Positions 17,792 to 26,830 of a stretch of DNA of 64,000 bases are shown piece after piece. The stretch covers positions 62,001-126,000 of the forward strand of contig NZ_JAWDIC010000001.1 in assembly GCF_032464895.1 (NCBI RefSeq), written 5' to 3'. Positions within the stretch are counted from its first letter, which is position 1; the number at the start of each line of letters is the position of its first letter. The notes under the pieces were generated by a model. The model was not told where the DNA came from, searched no databases, and worked only from the letters and a program-made list of their open reading frames with translations. Position numbers and translations under genes: made by a program. This DNA comes from Phycicoccus sp. M110.8 (GTDB lineage Bacteria > Actinomycetota > Actinomycetes > Actinomycetales > Dermatophilaceae).

Positions 17792-18980
17792 TGCGGACCT
17801 GGGCTTCTCGTCGGACACCGTGCAGCGCGTCGAGCGCTCGGCCGGCGAGCTCTCGAGCGCCGCCACCCGGCGGATGGAGGCGTCCCACGACTGGTACCGC
17901 GCCCTGTCGGCGGAGGACCGGTCCTGGGTGGGCCTGGTCGCCCAGGCCGGCATCGCGGCCTTCATCGCCTGGCTGCGCGACGGCGGTGACCAGGCGCCGG
18001 TCACTGCCGACGTGTTCGGCACCGCCCCGCGCGAGCTCACCCGCTCCATCACGCTGCGGCACACCCTCGACCTCGTCCGCTCGGTCGTCGACGTGGTCGA
18101 GCAGGACGCCACCGCCCTCGCCGAGCCCGGCCAGGAGCAGGCCCTGCGCGAGGCGGTGCTGCGCTACTCGCGCGAGATCGCGTTCGCCGCGGCGGAGGTC
18201 TACGCGCACGCCGCGGAGGCCCGCGGCGCCTGGGACGCCCGGCTGGAGGGCCTGGTCGTCGACGCCGTGCTCCGCGGGGAGGCCGACGACTCGATGCAGT
18301 CCCGCGCCGCGGCCCTCGGCTGGGGCTCGACTACCCGCGTCGCCGTGGTGGCCGGCAGCACGCCCCACGGCAGCCCGGCCGGCGTCGTCGACGGCCTGCG
18401 GCGGGCGGCCGAACGGGTCGGCGTCGACACCCTCGCCGCGGTCCAGGGGCGGCGGCTCGTGTGCATCTTCGGCAACGTCGAGGACCCGCTCGCGGCGGCC
18501 CGGGAGGTGGGCGACCACTTCGGCGACGGCCCACTGGTGGTCGGACCCACCGTGCCGCACCTGTTCGCCGCCGGGCGCTCGGCCCGGGCGGCCCTCGCCG
18601 GGCAGAGCTGCGCGCAGGCCTGGCCCGAGGCGCCGCGACCGGTGGCCGCCGACGACCTGCTCGCCGAGCGCGTCCTCGTGGGCGACGCCCCGGCCCGGGC
18701 CCTGCTGCTCGACCGCATCTGGCACCCGCTGACGACCCACTCCGGCGGCGTCCTGCTGGAGACGGCGTCGGTCTACCTCGAGTCCGGCGGCGGCCTGGAG
18801 GGCACGGCGAGGCTGCTGTTCGTGCACCCGAACACCGTGCGGTACCGCCTCGGGCGCATCGCGGACCTCACCGGCTACCAGCTCACCGACCCCCACGACG
18901 CGCACACGGTGCGGATCGCGCTCGCGCTCGGCCGCCTCAGCCGCCCCGCCGGTGTTGTGAGACGGCCCACACCCTCGTGA
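17784..18980 (+). CDS. PucR-family transcriptional regulator of fatty acid synthesis (FasR-like)
   Basis: A 398-aa regulator with the C-terminal PucR helix-turn-helix (TARLLFVHPNTVRYRLGRI, about residues 348-366) preceded by a GGDEF-like/CdaR middle domain. Position directly before fabD-fabH-acpP-fabF matches Streptomyces FasR (SCO2386) and M. tuberculosis Rv2242, as I recall them; FasR activates the operon. ATG 17784 is used. It is separated from fabD by 99 bp that hold a strong palindrome, a candidate binding site. Target assignment comes from context. Confidence 0.87.
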   Translation: MPPADLGFSSDTVQRVERSAGELSSAATRRMEASHDWYRALSAEDRSWVGLVAQAGIAAFIAWLRDGGDQAPVTADVFGTAPRELTRSITLRHTLDLVRSVVDVVEQDATALAEPGQEQALREAVLRYSREIAFAAAEVYAHAAEARGAWDARLEGLVVDAVLRGEADDSMQSRAAALGWGSTTRVAVVAGSTPHGSPAGVVDGLRRAAERVGVDTLAAVQGRRLVCIFGNVEDPLAAAREVGDHFGDGPLVVGPTVPHLFAAGRSARAALAGQSCAQAWPEAPRPVAADDLLAERVLVGDAPARALLLDRIWHPLTTHSGGVLLETASVYLESGGGLEGTARLLFVHPNTVRYRLGRIADLTGYQLTDPHDAHTVRIALALGRLSRPAGVVRRPTPS

Positions 18981-18988
18981 CGCCCGGT

Positions 18989-19019
18989 GCGTGGTTTGGA
19001 GGATTCCTCCAAAGCACGC
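18989..19019. promoter_or_regulatory. Palindrome before fabD, candidate FAS II operator
   Basis: TTTGGAGGATTCCTCCAAA (18995-19013) is a perfect palindrome around one base; allowing one mismatch it extends to GCGTG...CACGC on each side (31 bp in all). It lies 61 bp before the fabD start and 8 bp after the regulator stop. No T-run follows, so an operator is more likely than a terminator. It is the natural candidate for the site of the PucR-type regulator encoded just upstream. Confidence 0.65.
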
Positions 19020-19079
19020 CCCTCAAGTTCGTCGCGAACGGTCACGACCCCGGCACCCGGCACTCGGAAGGCTGGGTCC

Positions 19080-20051
19080 GTGCTCGCGATCCTCTGCCCC
19101 GGACAGGGCTCCCAGACCCCCGGCTTCCTCACCCCGTGGCTCGAGCTGCCGGAGTTCCGCTCCCGGCTCGAGGCGCTGTCGGACGTGGCGGGCATCGACC
19201 TCGTCGCCCACGGCACCACCTCGGACGCCGAGACCATCAAGGACACCGCCGTCGCCCAGCCGCTGATCGTCGGCGCGGGCCTGGCCGTCGCGAGCGTGCT
19301 GTTCCCCGACGGTCCGGCGGCTGCCGGCGTCTCGGCAGTGGCCGGCCACTCCGTCGGTGAGATCACCGCTGCGGCCTTCGCCGGCGTCCTGGACGACCAC
19401 GACGCCATGGTCTTCGTGCGCGAGCGCGGCGCCGGCATGGCCGCGGCGTCCGCCGTCACCCCGACCGGCATGAGCGCCGTCCTCGGCGGGGACCCCGAGG
19501 AGGTCCTGGCCGTGCTCGAGCGGCACGGCCTCACCCCCGCCAACGCCAACGGCGCCGGCCAGACCGTTGCCGCGGGGACGCTCGAGCAGCTGCAGGCCCT
19601 CGCGGCCGACCCGCCGGCGAAGGCGCGCGTCATCCCGCTGCAGGTGGCCGGCGCGTTCCACACCGCGCACATGGCCCCGGCCGTCGACGCCCTGCGGGAG
19701 CTCAGCGCCGACTTCGACGTCAGCGACCCCGGCGTGACCCTGCTGTCGAACGCCGACGGCTCGGCGGTCGCCGACGGGCGGGACGCGCTGACCCGCCTCG
19801 TCGCCCAGGTCAGCAACCCGGTGCGCTGGGACCGCTGCATGCAGACCCTCGTCGACCTCGGCGTCACCGCCGTCCTCGAGCTGGCCCCGGCCGGCACCCT
19901 CGTCGGCCTCGCCAAGCGCGGGATGCCCGGCGTCGCCACACTGGGGGTGAAGAGCCCCGACGACCTCGAGGCGGCCCGCACCCTGATCCGCGAGCACGGC
20001 GGCGAACCCGCCGGCGCACCGACCTCCCCCACCGATGCGCAGGAAGCCTGA
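19080..20051 (+). CDS. fabD: Malonyl-CoA:ACP transacylase
   Basis: A 323-aa enzyme that loads malonate onto acyl carrier protein. The nucleophile elbow GHSVGEITAAAF has Ser91; the catalytic His is in AGAFHTAHM near residue 195, and the N-terminal PGQGSQ oxyanion motif starts at residue 7. GTG 19080 is preceded by GGAAGG. It opens the fabD-fabH-acpP-fabF operon; fabH begins 1 nt after its stop. Confidence 0.95.
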   Translation: MLAILCPGQGSQTPGFLTPWLELPEFRSRLEALSDVAGIDLVAHGTTSDAETIKDTAVAQPLIVGAGLAVASVLFPDGPAAAGVSAVAGHSVGEITAAAFAGVLDDHDAMVFVRERGAGMAAASAVTPTGMSAVLGGDPEEVLAVLERHGLTPANANGAGQTVAAGTLEQLQALAADPPAKARVIPLQVAGAFHTAHMAPAVDALRELSADFDVSDPGVTLLSNADGSAVADGRDALTRLVAQVSNPVRWDRCMQTLVDLGVTAVLELAPAGTLVGLAKRGMPGVATLGVKSPDDLEAARTLIREHGGEPAGAPTSPTDAQEA

Positions 20052-20052
20052 C

Positions 20053-21075
20053 ATGACGACCCCAGCCCCCAAGGCCACCGGCACGATCACGGCACCGGAG
20101 GGTGCCCGCTACGCCCGCATCATGGGCGTCGGCGGCTACCGCCCCGAGCGCGTGGTCCCCAACTCCGAGATCGTCGACCTGATCGACTCCTCCGACGAGT
20201 GGATCCGCGAGCGCTCCGGAATCATCGAGCGCCGGTTCGCGGCCCCCGACGAGTCGGTCGTGGACATGTCCGAGGCCGCCACCCGACAGGCCCTCGAGGC
20301 CGCAGGGCTCGAGGCCGCCCAGGTGGACGCGGTCATCGTCGCCACGGTGACCCACCCGTACCAGACCCCGGCCGCCGCCCCGATCCTCGCCGACCGGCTC
20401 GGGATCCGCGGTGCCGCCTTCGACATCAGCGCGGCCTGCGCCGGCTACTGCCACGGCATCAGCCTCGCCAGCGACATGGTGCGCGGCGGCTCGGCCCAGC
20501 ACGTCCTGGTCGTCGGGGTCGAGAAGCTGTCGGACTTCACCGACCCGCGCGACCGCGGGACGGCGTTCATCTTCGGCGACGGTGCCGGTGCGGCCATCGT
20601 CGGCCCGTCGGACACGCCGGCGATCGGACCCACTGTGTGGGGCTCGGACGGCTCGCAGTGGCGCACCATCAGTCAGCGCGACTCGTGGGTCGAGCTGAAG
20701 CAGAACGACGGCGTCGGCTCCCCCGCGATCGGCATGGCGGGCCAGTCCGTCTTCCGCTGGGCCGTCTGGGGCATGGCCCCCGTGGCCCAGAAGGCGCTCG
20801 ACGCGGCGGGCGTGCGGGCCGAGGACCTCGACGCGTTCATCCCCCACCAGGCGAACATGCGGATCATCGACGCGATGATCAAGCAGCTCAAGCTCCCTGC
20901 CGACATCCCCGTCGCGCGCGACATCGCCCAGACCGCCAACACCTCGGCAGCCTCCATCCCGCTCGCCACCGAGCGGATGCTGCGCGAGGGCGAGGCACCG
21001 CACGGCGGCCTGGCGCTCCAGATCGGCTTCGGCGCCGGCCTGGTGTACGCCGCGCAGGTCGTCGTCCTGCCCTGA
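20053..21075 (+). CDS. fabH: 3-oxoacyl-ACP synthase III
   Basis: A 340-aa condensing enzyme that starts fatty acid chains by joining acyl-CoA to malonyl-ACP. The catalytic triad is visible: Cys129 in DISAACAGY, His in IPHQAN and Asn in TANTSAAS. In actinobacteria FabH often prefers branched starters, which would give iso/anteiso fatty acids (inference). ATG 20053 follows the fabD stop by one base. Confidence 0.95.
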   Translation: MTTPAPKATGTITAPEGARYARIMGVGGYRPERVVPNSEIVDLIDSSDEWIRERSGIIERRFAAPDESVVDMSEAATRQALEAAGLEAAQVDAVIVATVTHPYQTPAAAPILADRLGIRGAAFDISAACAGYCHGISLASDMVRGGSAQHVLVVGVEKLSDFTDPRDRGTAFIFGDGAGAAIVGPSDTPAIGPTVWGSDGSQWRTISQRDSWVELKQNDGVGSPAIGMAGQSVFRWAVWGMAPVAQKALDAAGVRAEDLDAFIPHQANMRIIDAMIKQLKLPADIPVARDIAQTANTSAASIPLATERMLREGEAPHGGLALQIGFGAGLVYAAQVVVLP

Positions 21076-21155
21076 GACCCCCGCCGGCCCGCGGGCAACC
21101 GGGCCACCGACCGATGCACGACACCCACGCGACACACACGAAGGAGCGCAAGCCA

Positions 21156-21404
21156 ATGGCGCAGAGCGAGCAGGAGATCCTCGAGGGTCTGGCCGAGATC
21201 GTCAACGAGGAGACCGGTCTCGACACCGAGTCGGTGCAGCCGGAGAAGTCCTTCACCGACGACCTCGACATCGACTCCCTGTCGATGATGACCATCGTCG
21301 TCAACGCCGAGGAGAAGTTCGGCGTCCGCATCCCCGACGACGAGGTGAAGAACCTCAAGACGGTCGGCGACGCCGTCTCGTTCATCGCCAAGAACCAGGG
21401 CTGA
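21156..21404 (+). CDS. acpP: Acyl carrier protein
   Basis: An 82-aa acidic carrier. The phosphopantetheine attachment site is Ser41 in the DLDIDSLSMM motif. AAGGAG lies 7 nt before ATG 21156. The gene sits between fabH and fabF, 80 and 114 bp away. The protein carries growing acyl chains in the cytoplasm. Confidence 0.97.
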   Translation: MAQSEQEILEGLAEIVNEETGLDTESVQPEKSFTDDLDIDSLSMMTIVVNAEEKFGVRIPDDEVKNLKTVGDAVSFIAKNQG

Positions 21405-21518
21405 GCCCGCAGAGCGGCGGCCCCGCCGAGCCACCCGGCACACTGGTGCCAGGACCCGGGCCCGGCGTGGGCCGCCGCCCCGCACCGCACCCCACGCGAA
21501 CGAAGGAGCACCCCAGTC

Positions 21519-22763
21519 ATGACCGCACAGCGACGCGTCGTCGTCACGGGCATCGGAGCCACCACCCCGGTCGGCGGCACCGCCACGGAGACGTGGGACG
21601 CCATCCTCGCGGGCCGCTCCGGCGCCCGGACCATGGACTTCGAGTGGGTGCAGAAGCACGAGCTGCCGGTGCACTTCGCCGCCACCATCCACACCCAGCC
21701 GCTCGACGTCCTGACCAAGGTCGAGGTGCGGCGCAACGACCCGTCCGCGCAGTACTCGCTCATCGCGGCGCGCGAGGCCTGGGCCGACGCCGGCTCCCCC
21801 GAGGTCGACCCCGAGCGCCTGGCCGCCTGCATCGGCACCGGCATCGGCGGCGTGTGGACCCTGCTCGACGCCTGGGACACGCTGCGCGAGAAGGGCCCGC
21901 GACGCGTCTTCCCGCTGTCGGTCCCCATGCTCATGCCCAACACCTCCTCCGCCGCCGTGTCGCTCGACCTCGGCGCGCGGGCCGGCGCCCACACGCCCGT
22001 GTCCGCCTGCGCCTCGGGCCTGGAGGCCATGGGGTATGCCGCGGAGATGATCCGCAGCGGGCGCGCCGACATCGCGGTCGCCGGTGGCACGGAGGCTGCG
22101 GTCCACCCGCTGCCCATCGCCGGGTTCGCCGCCATGCAGGCGCTCTCGACCCGCAACGACGACCCGGAGCACGCCTCCCGCCCGTACGACACCGGCCGTG
22201 ACGGCTTCGTCCTCGGTGAGGGTGCCGCGGTCATCGTGCTCGAGGACTACGAGGCCGCCAAGGCCCGTGGCGCCACGATCTACGCCGAGCTGTCCGGGAT
22301 CGGCATGTCCTCCGACAGCCACCACATCACGGCACCCGAGCCGGAGGGCGCCGGGGCGTCGCGAGCGATGCGCGAGGCCGTGCAGTCGGCGGGGCTGACC
22401 CCCAAGGACGTCGTCCACATCAACGCGCACGCCACCTCGACGCCGGTCGGTGACGTGGCGGAGTCCAACGCGATCCGCCGCGCCTTCGGCGCCGATGCCG
22501 ATGGGATGCCCGTCAGCGCCACGAAGTCGATGACCGGGCACCTCCTCGGCGCGGCCGGCGCGCTCGAAGGCGTCCTGACGATCCTCGCCGTCCACCACCG
22601 GATCGCACCGGCGACGATCAACGTCGACGACCTGGACCCGAAGATCGAGCTCGACGTCGTCCGCGGCGAGGCGCGCAAGCTGCCCGAGGGCGACATCGCC
22701 GCGCTGAACAACAGCTTCGGCTTCGGTGGCCACAACGTCGCCGTGCTCTTCACCAGCGTCTGA
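21519..22763 (+). CDS. fabF: 3-oxoacyl-ACP synthase II
   Basis: A 414-aa elongating condensing enzyme. The active Cys164 is in VSACASGLEAM; the two active histidines are in NAHATSTPVGD and TGHLLGAAGALEG, and the C-terminal NNSFGFGGHN block is present. GAAGGAG lies before ATG 21519. It ends the FAS II operon; the next 107 bp contain nothing I recognise before a tandem repeat block begins at 22871. Confidence 0.96.
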   Translation: MTAQRRVVVTGIGATTPVGGTATETWDAILAGRSGARTMDFEWVQKHELPVHFAATIHTQPLDVLTKVEVRRNDPSAQYSLIAAREAWADAGSPEVDPERLAACIGTGIGGVWTLLDAWDTLREKGPRRVFPLSVPMLMPNTSSAAVSLDLGARAGAHTPVSACASGLEAMGYAAEMIRSGRADIAVAGGTEAAVHPLPIAGFAAMQALSTRNDDPEHASRPYDTGRDGFVLGEGAAVIVLEDYEAAKARGATIYAELSGIGMSSDSHHITAPEPEGAGASRAMREAVQSAGLTPKDVVHINAHATSTPVGDVAESNAIRRAFGADADGMPVSATKSMTGHLLGAAGALEGVLTILAVHHRIAPATINVDDLDPKIELDVVRGEARKLPEGDIAALNNSFGFGGHNVAVLFTSV

Positions 22764-22870
22764 CCGACCCCGACGCTCGGCCCGCGCCGGGCAGCGGCCC
22801 CCGTGCCGCTGCCCGGCTCCGTCGTGTCCCGGACGGCGCCTCAGGGCGCTGGGTGGTGGGCGGCCCGCCT

Positions 22871-23015
22871 GTCAGGGTGACCGAGCGGAGCCCCGCGTCA
22901 GGGTGACCGGGCGGAGCCGCCCGTCAGGGTGACCGGGCGGAGCCGCCCGTCAGGGTGACCGGGGTGAACCGCTCGTCAGGATGACCGGGCGGAGCCGCGG
23001 GTCAGGGGTGGCCGG
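22871..23015. repeat. 26-bp minisatellite, five copies plus a partial
   Basis: Five tandem 26-bp units begin at 22871, 22897, 22923, 22949 and 22975, each starting GTCAGG(G/A)TGACC; a partial copy (23001-23015) overlaps the stop codon of the glycosyltransferase gene. Units 2 and 3 are identical; the others differ by a few bases. There are no spacers, so it is not a CRISPR. It fills the gap between the convergent fabF and glycosyltransferase genes. Confidence 0.92.
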
Positions 23016-25353
23016 TGGTGGTCGGCCGGTGCGTCGGAGTGGGCGTGGTCCGAGTCGGCGTCGGCCTGGTCGTCGGGCTGCCCACGGACGTCGGGCTCCC
23101 GGCCGAGGTGGGGCTCCCGACGCTCGTCGGCGAGGGCACCGTGGTGGGCGACCCCGAAGGCGTCGTGGACGTCGCCGAGGGCCGGCTGGTCGTGGACGGC
23201 GAGGCCGACGAGGACGCCCCCGACCTGCTCGACGACGAGGTCGTCACACCCACCGGCGCGACCCCGACCGGCGCCGTGGACGACGACGTCGTGGTCGTCG
23301 ACCTGCCGGGGGCGTGCCGTGCGGCGGTGTGGTGGCCCGGTGACGGACCCACCCGCGGGACGGCTGCGGTGCGCGGTGCCTCGTGGGAGGCGGGCTGCAC
23401 GAGGAGCATCACCACGGCCGCGAGCGCGCCGACGCCGGCGACGGTCGCCAGGGAGGTGCGGGCCCTCGGACCCCACCACCCGCGCGCCCACTCTGCGGTG
23501 CGCCGGCGACGCAGGTCGGCCGGCAGGTCCGCCCGCATCGCCGCGATGCTGTGCGCCGGGGCGGCGAGCCACCCGGCGACGGGGACGACCAGGAGGCCCG
23601 ACAGGCCCACCGTCACCCACCCGGGACGGGCCACGACGCCGCCGGCGGCACTCGCCAGCGCCACGACTGCCAGCCCGACCTCGACGACGTGGGCGCGCAC
23701 GGCCTGGAACCAGTGCACGTCGCCGCGGACCTTCGGCGTGCGCAGGAAGACCCCGCGAGGCTCCACCAGCCCCCGCACGCAGGCCATCGCCACGACCCAG
23801 CCCAGGGACAGCCAGATGAGGAACGCCCCGAGCGCGTCGCGCCACGTGGCGTCCCGCCCGACCGCCTTGACCACTGCCACGGCGCGGACGAGGCCGACGA
23901 GGACGAGGGCCGGCACGGCGAGGACGAGCAGGCCGCTGAGACGCCGGACGACGAGGCCGCCGCCCAGCGCGAGGTCGACCAGGCTCAGCACCACCAGGAG
24001 GCTGAACAGCAGGCCGACGAGGTCGCCCAGCCACTGGATCCCGCCGTTGAGGTAGCCGACGCGCTGGGCCAGGTCCAGCCGCGTGCCGCGGTGCCACGGC
24101 ATCAGCATGCGCCAGTGCCGCTTGAGGATCTGCATGCCGCCGAAGCACCAGCGGAACCGCTGTCGCTTCAGGGCCTCGAAGGTGAGCGGCATGACCCCGT
24201 GCCCGAAGGTGCGGTCGACGTGGTGGCCCGACCAGCCTCGGGCGAGCAGGCGCAGCGAGAGCTCGGCGTCCTCGGTGACGCACCACTCGTCCCAGCCGCC
24301 GACGTCGCGCAGTGCCTCCCGTCGGACCAGCCCCATGGTGCCGCCGAAGATCGCGCTGTTCCGCTCGTCGCGCGAGGGTTGGGAGACCGCGAAGAAGTAG
24401 TCGTAGCTGTAGTACAGGCTCCGCAGGTACTGCGAGCCGGTCCAGTCGCGGTAGTCCTGCGGGGTCTGGACGAAGGCGACCGACGGGTCCGCGAACGCGC
24501 CGACCGTGTCGCGCAGCCAGCCCCGGTCCACCTGGTAGTCGGCGTCGACGACGGCGATGAGCTCGGTGCGGGGATCGCTGTGCTCCTCGGCGTAGTTGAG
24601 CGCCCCCGACTTGAACCCCGGCCAGTCGAGCAGCCGGTGGAACCGCAGCCGCTCCGGGTGCGCCCGGCAGAACGCCTCGACGGGGGCGACGAGGGTGTCG
24701 TCATCGGTGTTGTTGTCGACGAGCAGCACTTCGTATGCCGGGTAGTCCAGGTCGAGGAGCGACCGCAGCGTGGCGATCACCATCTCGGGCGGCTCGCGGT
24801 GGCTCGGGACGTGGATCGATACGAACGGGTGGTGCTCGTCCGCGCCGACCGGCGCAGGGCCGGCGCCTCGGCCGAGACGGCGCTGCCACGTCCGGGACGC
24901 CAGGGCGTCGTGGATCTCCCACCCGTAGGCGAGGACGAGGACGTAGGCCGCCACCTCGAGCGCCCACAGGGCCCACGCCCCCACGACGCTGAAGCCGGTG
25001 AGGCCGGAGGAGGTCGTCCAGAGCGCCATGGCGAGGACGTAGGCCAGACCCGTGGAGGCGGACAGGGCCCAGCTCGCGTGCCCCAGGGCCGACCAGCGGC
25101 TGGTGAGGGGCACCCACACCAGCGTGGTGACCCACAGGGCCACCACGGACCATCCGACATCGGAGGGAGGGAGGACGGGGACGAGCAGGGCGCCGGCCAG
25201 GACCAGTCCGGGCAGCGGGGCCAGGACACGTGCTGCGGGGGACGCCCCGCGGGCGTGCCGGGCGTCGGCCGGGTCGCGGTCGCGCGCAGCGACGAGGAAC
25301 GCCGCGGTCGTCAGGACGGTGGCGACGACGGCGACGAGGACGAGGGCTGTCAC
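23002..25353 (-). CDS. Family 2 glycosyltransferase, cellulose-synthase-like, with Ser/Thr/Pro tail
   Basis: A 783-aa membrane glycosyltransferase. N-terminal membrane helices (residues 1-145) precede a GT2 catalytic domain with substrate Asp residues in LLVDNNTDD and VVDADYQVD, the TED motif (CVTEDAEL) and the processive signature QRFRW. Several more helices follow. The last ~120 residues are Ser/Thr/Pro rich with repeated SPTSVG-type units, probably exposed outside the cell or glycosylated. GTG 25353 has AAGGAG upstream. It likely makes and exports a polysaccharide; the sugar is unknown. A minisatellite touches its stop codon. Confidence 0.85.
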   Translation of the reverse strand: MTALVLVAVVATVLTTAAFLVAARDRDPADARHARGASPAARVLAPLPGLVLAGALLVPVLPPSDVGWSVVALWVTTLVWVPLTSRWSALGHASWALSASTGLAYVLAMALWTTSSGLTGFSVVGAWALWALEVAAYVLVLAYGWEIHDALASRTWQRRLGRGAGPAPVGADEHHPFVSIHVPSHREPPEMVIATLRSLLDLDYPAYEVLLVDNNTDDDTLVAPVEAFCRAHPERLRFHRLLDWPGFKSGALNYAEEHSDPRTELIAVVDADYQVDRGWLRDTVGAFADPSVAFVQTPQDYRDWTGSQYLRSLYYSYDYFFAVSQPSRDERNSAIFGGTMGLVRREALRDVGGWDEWCVTEDAELSLRLLARGWSGHHVDRTFGHGVMPLTFEALKRQRFRWCFGGMQILKRHWRMLMPWHRGTRLDLAQRVGYLNGGIQWLGDLVGLLFSLLVVLSLVDLALGGGLVVRRLSGLLVLAVPALVLVGLVRAVAVVKAVGRDATWRDALGAFLIWLSLGWVVAMACVRGLVEPRGVFLRTPKVRGDVHWFQAVRAHVVEVGLAVVALASAAGGVVARPGWVTVGLSGLLVVPVAGWLAAPAHSIAAMRADLPADLRRRRTAEWARGWWGPRARTSLATVAGVGALAAVVMLLVQPASHEAPRTAAVPRVGPSPGHHTAARHAPGRSTTTTSSSTAPVGVAPVGVTTSSSSRSGASSSASPSTTSRPSATSTTPSGSPTTVPSPTSVGSPTSAGSPTSVGSPTTRPTPTRTTPTPTHRPTTTGHP

Positions 25354-25517
25354 GCGTGCTCCTTGGTTCCGTGGGGCAGCTCACCAGAGTAGGGCCGGTG
25401 CATGAGGGGAAGGGACGCGGTCTCGTCCTCATCCGTTCGGTCAGACCTGCAGGTCACCGCGTCCACGGGGCGGTCCGGGGGTCCTAGCCTCCTGCCGGGG
25501 CAGCAGGAGGGAACACG

Positions 25518-26075
25518 ATGCGGGAAGTGGTCGGCGCCGACGAGGGTGCACGCGAGGCGATCGTCGTCGTCGACGAGCAGATGGCACGGCGGGCCCTGCG
25601 GGCCGCCCGGCGGCACGTCCTGCGGCGTCCGCAGACCTGGGCGATGCTGCTCGGGGCGGTCGCGCTGATCTGGCTGCCGACCGTGACGACCGAGCTGACG
25701 GGACCCGGCCTGAGTCCCCACGTGCTGGCCTCCTCGGCCGGCATACTCCTGTGCGCCACCGCCCTGTGCCCCGTGGTCGCGCTGGCCATGGTGCGGCTGT
25801 CGACGAGCGCGGCGGTGGCCCGCAACCTGGCCCCCGGCCAGCTCGTCGGGGTCGTCGTCGGCCCGCACTCGCTGCGGCTGCGCGGACACCATTGCTCGCA
25901 CGAGGTCAGCTACGACCTGCTCCACACGGTCGAGCAGTCCGACGGCATCGTCGTGGTGGCGATGACCGGGCGGTACTGGCTGCTCCCGGCGGAGGTGTTC
26001 GACACGGCGAGCCTGGTCGCGCTGCGCCAGCGCGCTGGACGGCGGCCGTTCCCGCAGGCGCTGCTGGTGGGCTGA
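25518..26075 (+). CDS. YcxB-like membrane protein
   Basis: A 185-aa protein with two transmembrane segments (about residues 43-60 and 70-92) and a C-terminal cytoplasmic domain that resembles the YcxB-like fold (HCSHEVSYDLLHTVEQSDGIVVV then YWLLPAEVF). Such domains are small PH-like modules of unknown function. It lies between two minus-strand membrane genes with Ser/Thr-rich tails, but it is transcribed the other way. Confidence 0.6.
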   Translation: MREVVGADEGAREAIVVVDEQMARRALRAARRHVLRRPQTWAMLLGAVALIWLPTVTTELTGPGLSPHVLASSAGILLCATALCPVVALAMVRLSTSAAVARNLAPGQLVGVVVGPHSLRLRGHHCSHEVSYDLLHTVEQSDGIVVVAMTGRYWLLPAEVFDTASLVALRQRAGRRPFPQALLVG

Positions 26076-26098
26076 CCCGCCTGCGCCGAGGTCCGCGC

Positions 26099-26734
26099 TC
26101 AGTGGCCCTTGGTCCGCACGGGCGGCAGGGTGATCGTGACGAGCGGACCCGAGGTCGTCGTCGACGTGGTCGGCCGCGGCGCGGTGGTGATCGTCGACGT
26201 CGGACGTGCGGTCGCGGCCGTGGTCGACGTCGTCACGGGTCGGGGCGTGCCCGACCCCGGCGCCGCGGACGTCGACGTGCTGACGGGCGACGGGGTCCGC
26301 GTGGCCCCTCGCGACGGGCTGGTCGGCGATGTCCGCGCGGGGACCGGCGTCGAGGACGTCGGGGCGCTCGGCGTGTCGACGGCGTCCGCGGGGGCACTGT
26401 CGGGCTGCACCCTGGCCGCCCCGGCTGCGCTGGACTCCGACAGCATGAAGGGGAAGGCGGCCAGCGCGGTCAGACCGGCCACCCAGAGCAGGACGAGGCC
26501 GGGCAGGGGCTTGGCCGAGGACCGGTGCCGCGACCGGTCCGCCCGGTGCCGCTCGACCTCCCGGACGTATGCCGCGAGGGTCGCGACGGCGCCGGCGGCG
26601 AGCAGCCAGAGCACGACGACGGCGACGGTCGTGCCGGTGGTCAGGTTGGCCTGCAGCACCAGCCACGCGCACCAGAGCAGGGCGATGCCACCGACCGCTG
26701 CCACGACGCCCGTGAGCGCATGACGGGGTCTCAC
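26099..26734 (-). CDS. Membrane protein with Ser/Thr/Pro-rich C-terminal tail
   Basis: A 211-aa protein of no family I recognise. Three hydrophobic segments (about 7-27, 33-57 and 76-93) are followed by a ~110-residue tail of Thr, Ser, Pro and Ala ending PPVRTKGH. GTG 26734 has AGGAGGA upstream. The tail composition matches the tail of the glycosyltransferase at 23002-25353, so the two may act together at the cell surface (inference). Low complexity makes remote homology hard to see. Confidence 0.7.
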   Translation of the reverse strand: MRPRHALTGVVAAVGGIALLWCAWLVLQANLTTGTTVAVVVLWLLAAGAVATLAAYVREVERHRADRSRHRSSAKPLPGLVLLWVAGLTALAAFPFMLSESSAAGAARVQPDSAPADAVDTPSAPTSSTPVPARTSPTSPSRGATRTPSPVSTSTSAAPGSGTPRPVTTSTTAATARPTSTITTAPRPTTSTTTSGPLVTITLPPVRTKGH

Positions 26735-26830
26735 ACGGTCCTCCTGGGATCAGGGATCAGCGCAGAAGGGTACCGGCCGAGCCCCGGGAGGCGGGAAACG
26801 TGCAGGTCGCAGCGGGTGTCCCGGTGCGGC

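Noticed and set aside
22871-23015. CRISPR array
   Set aside because: The repeats are directly adjacent with no spacers and no cas genes are nearby.
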